DNA of 19,694 nt from an uncultured Collinsella sp. (GTDB taxonomy: Bacteria > Actinomycetota > Coriobacteriia > Coriobacteriales > Coriobacteriaceae). The notes under the pieces were generated by a model. It was not told the origin of the DNA. It ran no database searches and worked only from the letters and a program-made list of their open reading frames with translations. The position numbers and the translations under genes were made by a program. Positions 15,124-19,694 of this stretch are shown piece after piece (position 1 is the stretch's first letter; each line of letters starts with the position of its first letter). Where the stretch lies: the NCBI GenBank assembly GCA_900548075.1, contig URJD01000016.1, positions 1 through 19,694 of the forward strand, given 5' to 3'.

Positions 15124-15223
15124 CGGCTTTACGAGGGCCCCAGGTTGGCGCGAAAGAGGAGCGAAGCGTACTTGGGTACGCGAGCGACGAATGAACGCCA
15201 AGATGGGGTGGCTCGTAAAGCCG
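15124..15223. repeat. 100-base structured palindromic element between the two S genes
   Basis: The outer arms 15124-15135 and 15212-15223 pair perfectly over 12 bases. Inside, CCCCA and TTGGCG (15138-15150) pair with CGCCAA and TGGGG (15196-15208). At the tip GCGTAC and GTACGC (15166-15171, 15176-15181) enclose TTGG. The internal loops are purine-rich on the plus strand (GAGGAGCGAA, GAGCGACGAATGAA). It lies directly after the stop of the first S gene. It has no U tract and is probably a dispersed palindromic element or a structured mRNA joint. Confidence 0.65.
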
Positions 15224-15229
15224 AGTGGG

Positions 15230-15802
15230 TTAGTTGAGCTTCAGGGCCTTCTGGATGGGCAGGTAGAGGGCGCCGACCAGAATGGCGTTAAAGACGGCGG
15301 TCATGGCGACGACGGGCAACATGGCGGCGGCGAGCTCGCCGACCACGCCGAGCATGGCCATCTTGATGACCATGAAGATGGCGCCGGAGACAAAGGTGGT
15401 CAGGAAGGTTGCGACAATGGCGATGGCGGGCTTGACCTGACCGTTCTTGCCGGCGGCGTTGACGATGCCGGCCATGAGCATGGCGGCGATGCCCTCGGCG
15501 GCAAAATCGACGAACGGCGAAGTGGTGGTGATCTGGATCACAGCAGCCGAGATGAGGCCAATGACGAGCGCCTGGCCGATGTTGGGGCGAACGACCAGGA
15601 TGGTGAGGCAGAAGGCCGAGATGATGAACTCGGGGCTGATCATGCCGCCCGAGATGCCGGAGATGGCCTTGCCGACGGTGAAGTTGAGGATGAAGCCGGC
15701 GGCAAGCAGGATGGCGAGCAAGACGAGGGCGCGGACGTCGAGTTTGCCGCGGTCGGCGGTCTGGACGGTGCGGGGCTGGGCGGTGGTGGTGTTCTGAGAC
15801 AT
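15230..15802 (-). CDS. ECF transporter S component, TrpP-like (first copy)
   Basis: A 190-residue integral membrane protein with a polar N-terminus (MSQNTTTAQPRTVQTADRG) and about six hydrophobic segments. The order of features (SPEFIISAFCLTILVVRPNIGQ, GLISAAVIQITTTSP, TFLTTFVSGAIF, AVFNAILVGALYLP) resembles TrpP, the tryptophan transport S protein of Bacillus and relatives. It captures substrate and hands it to the EcfT-ATPase motor encoded downstream. The start at 15802 has AAAGGA eight bases upstream. A longer in-frame opening into 15916 runs through the attenuator terminator and was rejected. The leader peptide with three Trp codons just upstream is strong evidence that tryptophan governs the operon. 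Confidence 0.87.
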   Translation of the reverse strand: MSQNTTTAQPRTVQTADRGKLDVRALVLLAILLAAGFILNFTVGKAISGISGGMISPEFIISAFCLTILVVRPNIGQALVIGLISAAVIQITTTSPFVDFAAEGIAAMLMAGIVNAAGKNGQVKPAIAIVATFLTTFVSGAIFMVIKMAMLGVVGELAAAMLPVVAMTAVFNAILVGALYLPIQKALKLN

Positions 15803-15849
15803 GGTGAAAATCCTTTCGGAAGGGAAGTGCAAGAGAAGAAAGCGGAGGC

Positions 15850-15979
15850 GCGTGATGCGAATGCGATCGGGCTCGAGATAGAAAAAGGCCCCCGGTCGAA
15901 ACCGGAGGCCTTCCAATCACCTAGAGCGCAAAAACAGGCGTGAGGGACTCACTGTCGACCGATCGTATTCGCATCACGC
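15850..15979. repeat. 21-base inverted repeat enclosing the Trp attenuator terminator
   Basis: 15850-15870 and 15959-15979 are reverse complements at 20 of 21 positions, separated by 88 bases that contain the attenuator terminator. The right arm lies in the leader-peptide gene just after its Trp codons, and the left arm lies between the terminator and the first S gene. Only read-through RNA can contain both. Confidence 0.9.
15885..15912 (-). terminator. Trp attenuator terminator
   Basis: On the minus strand AAGGCCTCCGGT, loop TTCG and ACCGGGGGCCTT form a 12-bp stem with one G-U pair, followed by a U tract (15882-15886). It lies between the leader peptide stop (15949) and the first S gene. 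CGGTCGA in the leader peptide gene (15955-15961) is complementary to TCGACCG in the loop and 3' arm (15893-15899), a 7-bp candidate antiterminator that competes with it. Confidence 0.92.
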
Positions 15980-16017
15980 CACCACCAGTTGTTGAGAGAC
16001 TTCATCGTGTTCTTCAT
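15949..16017 (-). CDS. Tryptophan leader peptide (attenuator)
   Basis: A 22-codon frame too short for routine gene finding, with ATG at 16017 and TGA at 15949-15951. The ribosome site AAGGAG lies eight bases upstream. The peptide runs MKNTMKSL and then NNWWWRDANTIGRQ; codons 11-13 (15979-15987) are three TGG in a row. This is the classic design in which a shortage of charged Trp-tRNA stalls the ribosome and prevents the downstream terminator from forming. A ribosome stalled on the Trp codons would leave CGGTCGA (15955-15961) free to disrupt the terminator, whereas one at the stop codon would cover it. The promoter is just upstream. The controlled genes are the ECF transporter, not trp biosynthesis. 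Confidence 0.93.
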   Translation of the reverse strand: MKNTMKSLNNWWWRDANTIGRQ

Positions 16018-16075
16018 GTTGGTGGCTCCTTTCGTGATGCCGTGGCGCGGTCGCACCTAGTTGCTGTTGCGCTGC

Positions 16076-16105
16076 ACTATAGCACAGCGAAGTGTGTACT
16101 GGGAA
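16076..16105 (-). promoter_or_regulatory. Promoter of the Trp leader / ECF operon
   Basis: On the minus strand TTCCCA (16100-16105), 18 bases, then TATAGT (16076-16081) with an extended -10 TG one base before it. The predicted start is near 16069, about 50 bases ahead of the leader ATG. Confidence 0.65.
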
Positions 16106-16125
16106 ATCTTTTTTGAAAAGATTTC
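16103..16125. repeat. AT-rich palindrome beside the ECF promoter
   Basis: GAAATCTTTT and AAAAGATTTC are perfect 10-bp arms around TTG, overlapping the upstream edge of the candidate -35. It is a possible operator, or a second hairpin after the terminator of the C69 gene. Confidence 0.45.
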
Positions 16126-16151
16126 AGCGGTGTTTCCCACTGGTCAAAAAG

Positions 16152-16183
16152 GCAGGCGGGACGAACCGTGCCATCCCGCCCGC
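16152..16183 (-). terminator. Terminator of the C69 hydrolase gene
   Basis: On the minus strand GCGGGCGGGA and TCCCGCCTGC form a 10-bp stem with one G-U pair and a 12-base loop, followed by CTTTTTG. CACTGGT and ACCAGTG arms (16138-16144, 16184-16190) could extend it. Confidence 0.85.
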
Positions 16184-16195
16184 ACCAGTGAGGGA

Positions 16196-18157
16196 TTACT
16201 CCTTGTTGCGGCGATAGAGGATATAACCGCCTGCGGAGATGACGGCAACGCCAGCGATGGCGAATGCGGCCACCATGCGGCCATCAAAACGATCGCCAGT
16301 GGTGGGCAGGCCGCCCTTGGTGTTCGTCTTGTTGGTGGTTACTGTGGCCGTGGTGTCGGACTTGCCAGGCTTCTCGGGCTTGGTGGTGGGCTGCTCGGGC
16401 TTAGCGGGCTGCTCGGGCTTAGCGGGCTGCTCGGGGGTACCGGGCTGCTCGGGAGTACCAGGCTGCTCGGGGGTGCCAGGCTGATCCGGGGTTACCGGGT
16501 CGGTGGCAAGAGCGTCCTTGGCGTAGGTGATGGACACCTTGAGGCCGTTGGTCTCGGTGTTCAGGTCGCTCGGGGTGAAGCGCTCGTCAAAGTTTCCGGC
16601 CTTCTGATAAGCGCGCATCTCCTGGAGCAGGGCCTTGCACTTGACGTAGGTGTTCTCAGTGGCAGCCTTGCCGGCCTTGTTTGCCAGGGCGGTGCGGCCC
16701 TCAGTGGTGGTCTCGGCCTGCATAGCAGCATCGACCTCAAGGTTCTGTTCGATGAGCTCGTTCTGGAGAGCGTCGAGGTAGGCGCGAACGCCGGTGCCGA
16801 GCTGCTCGCGGTGCTCGTAGCAGAGGGAACTAATGTCCATGAGGACGTAGTTGATGGAGTTCTCGGGCTCCTCGTTGTTCACGATGTCCGTCTCTTCGCA
16901 GTGATCGTAGGAGACATCCTGATTGCTGAAGTAGGGGCTGACCTCGGTGAGCAGTGCAGAGTACAGAGGAATAGCGACGGAGTAGGCGGCGCGGGAGAGC
17001 ATCTCCCACTGAATGGTCGCGATCTCGGGGTCCATGCCCTGACGGATCTGGAAGAGGTTGGTCTCGGTGCTTCTTTCGGTGCCGATGGCGTAGACACCGT
17101 CGGTGTTGGCGTTGAGGCCGGGGACATTTTCGCCGCGGTTGCCAAATGCACGGATCATCTCAAAGGTGTTCCAGTCGGACTTGTCGGGCTGGAAGAACAG
17201 GGGCTGGATCTCGCTGACCATGGCTCCGATTTGGTCGGGGCCTTTTTTCGGTTTAACCGTGACGATGTCGTAATCCGCACCCTTGGTCAACGGGGCCATG
17301 AAGTAATCGCGGCCCTGGACATAGCGAGTCCACTGATGAACGCCGGAATCGGCGACGCTTTTGCCATAGGTCTTGGCAACGTCGAACTTGCCGTCGGTGT
17401 ACTCGGCGAAGCCATTTTTCTCGGGCATGGTCTGGATGCCCTCGGAGTGGAGGCAGTTCTCGGTGTCATCAAGGTTGACATCGTAATTGAGTCCGCCGAT
17501 GTTGGGGTTGAGTGAGGCGACGTCATCGGCGAGCTTCATGGCGATCCACTGGTGGCCGGAAAGTGCGGCAAACAGCCAAGTCTCGTTGCTGTCGGCGATG
17601 ATAATCTGATCGTTGCCGTTGGCGCCCTGCTCGTCGATGATCTTGCCGAGGAGCTCGACACCCTCACGTGCTTTGGCACTTTCGCCTAAGATAACGCTGC
17701 CGTAGCTATACTCGCCAATGCCAGTGTCGGTCAGGGGGTCTGCCTTGGCGGCTTTATCGTTCATGTTGGTGGTCAGCGTTGCGGAGCAGGACACGCCCTT
17801 CTCATTGATGCCTGCCTCAGAGTAGGCATCATAGCGCCCGTGCCACTGCGAAGGATGATCGCGCACGTAGCTATAACGATATGTAGTCTTGGTCGACCTG
17901 TATGAGAAGTCGGACTCGTCTGAGCCGTAGGTATACCCGGGGGCATGCGACGGCTCAATGCCAAAGTGCTTGAGGTAGCGCGGGCCAAAGTCCTCGGCGC
18001 GACCATAGTACGTGTTGTTGTCGGCCGTAAGGTTTTTGCCCATGTACATTTGCGTGCAGGCGAGCGCAGATGTCGGCATGGACATGATGGTTGCAGCTCC
18101 AAAGGCGAGGCCTATGCCTAGCTTCTTGAGCGCGTTGACGGGGTGAGTTTTCCTCAT
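16196..18157 (-). CDS. Cell-wall-anchored C69-family (Ntn) dipeptidase-like hydrolase with LPxTG anchor
   Basis: A 653-residue exported protein. The signal peptide (1-33, MRKTHPVNALKK and then a hydrophobic run ending SALA) is followed by C34, which becomes the N-terminal nucleophile of the Ntn-hydrolase fold; ACTQMYMGKNLTADNNTYYGRAEDF is the standard opening of peptidase family C69/U34. The catalytic domain runs to about 480, with a helical stretch to about 550. A Pro-rich wall-spanning region of PEQPGT/PEQPAK repeats (about 555-600) and a sortase signal follow: LPTTG (617-621), hydrophobic helix, YRRNKE. The family hydrolyses dipeptides or amide bonds; the substrate of this surface form is unknown. 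The start has GGGAGG. It is followed by its own terminator, so it is a single-gene unit beside the ECF operon. Confidence 0.92.
   Translation of the reverse strand: MRKTHPVNALKKLGIGLAFGAATIMSMPTSALACTQMYMGKNLTADNNTYYGRAEDFGPRYLKHFGIEPSHAPGYTYGSDESDFSYRSTKTTYRYSYVRDHPSQWHGRYDAYSEAGINEKGVSCSATLTTNMNDKAAKADPLTDTGIGEYSYGSVILGESAKAREGVELLGKIIDEQGANGNDQIIIADSNETWLFAALSGHQWIAMKLADDVASLNPNIGGLNYDVNLDDTENCLHSEGIQTMPEKNGFAEYTDGKFDVAKTYGKSVADSGVHQWTRYVQGRDYFMAPLTKGADYDIVTVKPKKGPDQIGAMVSEIQPLFFQPDKSDWNTFEMIRAFGNRGENVPGLNANTDGVYAIGTERSTETNLFQIRQGMDPEIATIQWEMLSRAAYSVAIPLYSALLTEVSPYFSNQDVSYDHCEETDIVNNEEPENSINYVLMDISSLCYEHREQLGTGVRAYLDALQNELIEQNLEVDAAMQAETTTEGRTALANKAGKAATENTYVKCKALLQEMRAYQKAGNFDERFTPSDLNTETNGLKVSITYAKDALATDPVTPDQPGTPEQPGTPEQPGTPEQPAKPEQPAKPEQPTTKPEKPGKSDTTATVTTNKTNTKGGLPTTGDRFDGRMVAAFAIAGVAVISAGGYILYRRNKE
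16389..16496 (-). repeat. 18-base tandem repeat coding the Pro-rich wall spacer
   Basis: Six units with an 18-base period start at 16389, 16407, 16425, 16443, 16461 and 16479. Each encodes six residues of the PEQPGT or PEQPAK type in the surface hydrolase. The unit number is likely to vary between strains. Confidence 0.85.
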
Positions 18158-18177
18158 ATTCCCTCCCAGCGTGCGAA

Positions 18178-18199
18178 AGCCCTCTGTCGCCAGAGAGCT
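18178..18199 (-). promoter_or_regulatory. Leader hairpin upstream of the C69 hydrolase
   Basis: On the minus strand AGCTCTCTG, loop GCGA and CAGAGGGCT form a 9-bp stem with one G-U pair and a GNRA tetraloop, about 20 bases before the ATG at 18157. It could tune mRNA stability or translation. It does not match a riboswitch class I know. Confidence 0.5.
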
Positions 18200-18394
18200 T
18201 CAGCCAATAAAGACACCCCATTAGCGTAACGAACTGGAAACAATATTCATCTATGAAAAAAACTTACTCGATAAGCGTGATGAAATATGCGATGAGCGGT
18301 TAATCGTACTCAGTTTGCAGCTTTACTTTAATAAAGACGCCCTGTAATTACTGTAGCCGAATAAAGTAGCTGGGAATGCCCGAAATGAAAATCC
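18200..18394. other. Intergenic region upstream of the C69 hydrolase, with a repeated 13-mer
   Basis: AT-rich non-coding DNA that must hold the hydrolase promoter, although no convincing -35/-10 pair was found. A 13-base sequence AATAAAGACGCCC (18330-18342) recurs with one change at 18206-18218, in the same orientation and 124 bases apart. It may be a pair of regulator sites. Confidence 0.35.
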
Positions 18395-18425
18395 CCCGCT
18401 GTTTGACGAATGCATAAACAGCGGG
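18395..18425 (-). terminator. Terminator after the small membrane protein
   Basis: CCCGCTGTTT and AAACAGCGGG form a perfect 10-bp stem with an 11-base loop. On the minus strand it is followed by GGATTTTCATTT. It ends the lipid kinase - small protein transcript. Confidence 0.8.
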
Positions 18426-18463
18426 AGAGGCGATAACTGGATGAATATCATACCAATGTGGAT

Positions 18464-18556
18464 TTACTTCTTTCGGCGGTGAATCACGTTGATGGCGTAA
18501 CCGACGAGCATGGCCAAGACGATGACAATAAAGCCGATCAGGGGATTGTCGTTCAT
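18464..18556 (-). CDS. 30-residue single-pass membrane protein
   Basis: A small frame with ATG at 18556 and TAA at 18464-18466, too short for routine calling. The strong ribosome site AGGAGG at a normal distance argues that it is translated. The protein has a polar start (MNDNP), one hydrophobic helix (LIGFIVIVLAMLVGYAINVI) and a basic tail HRRKK, so it is a membrane peptide with its C-terminus probably inside. It starts 9 bases after the lipid kinase stop codon and ends before a terminator, so it is the last gene of that unit. I do not recognise the family. A role in helping the lipid kinase at the membrane is only a positional guess. Confidence 0.7.
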   Translation of the reverse strand: MNDNPLIGFIVIVLAMLVGYAINVIHRRKK

Positions 18557-18565
18557 GGGGTCCTC

Positions 18566-19160
18566 CTATTTTCCGAGCGGGGAGAATTCGTCGACGATGA
18601 GGTCGAGGCATTGCGGAAGCGCGCGGGCTCCAAAGACGCCCGAATTGCTGGAGATAATCTCGCCATCGAACTGCATGCCCAGTGACGGGGTGCAGGTGAT
18701 CTTGGCTTCCTTGGTCTGGATGATCTTGAACTGCGGGCGCCCGAGTACCTTGCCGGCGGGGTCAAGCGCAGCGGTGATCACAGTAGGCAGCAGCTGCACG
18801 GTGCGCACGGGTTCTATGACCGCAATGTCGACCATGCCATCGTTCATGCGGCAGTCGGGGAACAGGTTGATGTCGTTTTGGATGACCGAGGTGTTGCCGG
18901 CCATGCAGCAGATGCCGTCGAGCTCCTCGACAATGCCGTCATGCTCAATCGTAAAGTGCGCCACCGTGGGGTTGGGCGTGGCGAGCGCAGAGAGGAAGTA
19001 GGCGATCTCGCCGATGTCGTTTTTGGTGGGAGCGGCCTTCATCATGATCTCGGCGTCGAAGCCCGAGCCGGCGATGATGATAAAGCCGTGGCGCTTCTCG
19101 TTGCCGTTCTCGTCGAGCCAAAAGAGCTCGCCCATGTCCGCCTTGACGGTACGGCCGACG
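18566..19160 (-). CDS. Diacylglycerol-kinase-like lipid kinase, C-terminal part only
   Basis: About 200 residues match the C-terminal beta-sandwich half of DAGK-catalytic-family lipid kinases (YegS/DgkB type): GFIIIAGSGFDAEIM, GEIAYFLSAL, CCMAGNTSVIQNDINLFPDCRMNDGMVDIAV, and a late SLGMQFDGEI with the conserved DGE. The N-terminal half, including the GGDGT nucleotide-binding motif and the GTGND region, is absent. Upstream the frame turns into a phenylalanyl-tRNA synthetase fragment without a stop at about 19150-19175. This piece is therefore truncated in this assembly, probably by a chimeric join rather than in the living cell. The native enzyme would phosphorylate diacylglycerol or a related lipid at the membrane. 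The junction position is an estimate. Confidence 0.8.
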
Positions 19161-19646
19161 CGGCAGGCCTTGGCGAGCGCCTCGACGTCCAGCTCGAAGG
19201 CGACCACGGGCGCCTGGGCATCATAAGCGGCGCAAGCCAGCGGATGCAGCTCGCCCACCCAGCCAATCACGTCGCCACCAGAAAGCATCTCGGCCGCGCG
19301 ACCGGGCTGCAAATGAGGCGCATCTTCGGCGGAAAGCGCCTTGAAGCGAACCTTCGGCAACGCGAGCTCGCGAGCGATAGCCTCAAGCGCACCCTTGCCA
19401 TCGAAGAAATCGAACGCACGCGGATCGGTGTTCCAACCCTTGTCGTCCATAGCGCCCGCCAAAACGCACGCCAGCTTGCGGCGCTCCTTCGGCTTGCGGT
19501 CGCCTTCGTGGGCCGCAAACACGGTGCCAATTTCGTACAGCTGAATGTTCGACACGCCATGCGCCTGGTTATGCGCGACGCTGCGCAGCAAGCCGGGAAC
19601 CACAGTGCGGCGCATGAACGCCTGCTCCGAATTCATGGGATTGATG
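19161..19646 (-). pseudogene. pheT: Phenylalanyl-tRNA synthetase beta fragment fused to the lipid kinase (likely assembly chimera)
   Basis: About 160 residues from the central/C-terminal part of PheT: NPMNSEQAFMRRTVVPGLL, then LYEIGTVF, FDFFDGKGALEAI, and the segment ending PVVAFELDVEAL. These are standard landmarks of the beta subunit's catalytic-like module. In an intact PheT the FDX-ACB anticodon-binding domain would follow; here the frame passes directly into a lipid kinase at about 19150-19175. The upstream end meets adapter sequence at 19646/19647. A true PheT would be about 800 residues. The fragment sits at the contig edge next to adapter, so a library or assembly artefact is the likeliest explanation. 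Confidence 0.75.
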
Positions 19647-19694
19647 CTGTCTCTTATACACATCTCCGAGCCCACGAGACAGGCAGAAATCTCG
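19647..19694 (+). other. Illumina Nextera adapter contamination with i7 index
   Basis: From 19647 the sequence reads CTGTCTCTTATACACATCT, the Nextera transposase mosaic end. It continues with CCGAGCCCACGAGAC (19666-19680), an 8-base index AGGCAGAA (19681-19688) and ATCTCG, the start of the flow-cell sequence. It is not genomic. Translated on the minus strand it gives the well-known artefact peptide MGSEMCIRDS. Confidence 0.98.

Noticed and set aside
15803..15916. N-terminal extension of the first S component to 15916
   Set aside because: It would translate the attenuator terminator and has no ribosome site; the ATG at 15802 has AAAGGA upstream and matches the paralogue.
15803..16075. T-box leader for tryptophan in front of the S gene
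   Set aside because: No T-box AGGGTGGNACCGCG sequence is present. The short leader frame with three Trp codons explains the region better.
16389..16496. Regular 18-base repeats that could suggest a CRISPR array
   Set aside because: The repeats are continuous with no unique spacers and are in frame, encoding the Pro-rich wall spacer.
15037..17515. Long plus-strand open frames opposite the S genes and the C69 hydrolase
   Set aside because: They mirror strong minus-strand genes in GC-rich DNA, lack ribosome sites and give Gly/Val/Leu-rich products with no recognisable domain.
18158..18330. Riboswitch upstream of the C69 hydrolase
   Set aside because: Only one simple GNRA hairpin is seen; nothing matches the c-di-GMP, SAM, cobalamin or other classes I can recognise by eye.
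19656..19675. Start codon at 19675 for the last minus-strand gene
   Set aside because: It lies in Illumina adapter sequence, so the first residues are an artefact.

Overview
The window is about 19.7 kb of GC-rich, gene-dense bacterial DNA. It most resembles a gut Coriobacteriia genome, probably Collinsella or a close relative. This is an inference from protein style, an LPxTG-type surface anchor, ECF transport, the DAP/lysine and D-Asp cell-wall genes, and short palindromic intergenic elements; no rRNA or marker gene is present to prove it. The right end carries Illumina Nextera adapter sequence, so this is the unpolished end of a draft or metagenome contig.

Layout. (1) 1-3210: a minus-strand lysine/diaminopimelate operon, lysA-dapA-dapB, behind a well-preserved lysine riboswitch. 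lysA and dapA form one uninterrupted 769-codon frame, with a good ribosome site at the internal dapA start. The operon is divergent from an M20D amidohydrolase. (2) 3327-7376, plus strand: the amidohydrolase, a small membrane protein, a membrane-anchored FxLYD-like protein whose ribosome site lies inside a perfect 14-bp inverted repeat, an HTH-like protein and a membrane Ser/Thr kinase. (3) 7413-9413, minus strand: a secreted coiled-coil cell-wall hydrolase and a MOSC protein. (4) 9636-11723, plus strand: an ATP-grasp D-aspartate-ligase-like enzyme followed by an aspartate racemase, the pair expected for a D-Asp peptidoglycan cross-bridge. (5) 16105 down to 11849, minus strand: a promoter, a 22-codon leader peptide with three consecutive Trp codons, an attenuator terminator, two tandem TrpP-like S components, a fused double ATPase and EcfT. 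This reads as a complete tryptophan-responsive ECF uptake operon and is the most interesting system here. (6) 16196-18157, minus strand: an LPxTG-anchored C69-family hydrolase. (7) 18464-19694, minus strand: a 30-codon single-pass membrane protein, the C-terminal part of a diacylglycerol-kinase-like lipid kinase joined in frame to a phenylalanyl-tRNA synthetase beta fragment, then adapter sequence.

How the parts fit. The operons at both ends of the central region are controlled by RNA that senses an amino acid: lysine by an aptamer, tryptophan by ribosome stalling. Much of the rest concerns the cell wall: DAP/lysine supply, D-Asp bridge, wall hydrolase and a sortase substrate. Convergent gene pairs are separated by strong bidirectional hairpin terminators at 7381-7402 and 11783-11819. 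No tRNA, rRNA, insertion sequence, phage gene or CRISPR array was seen.
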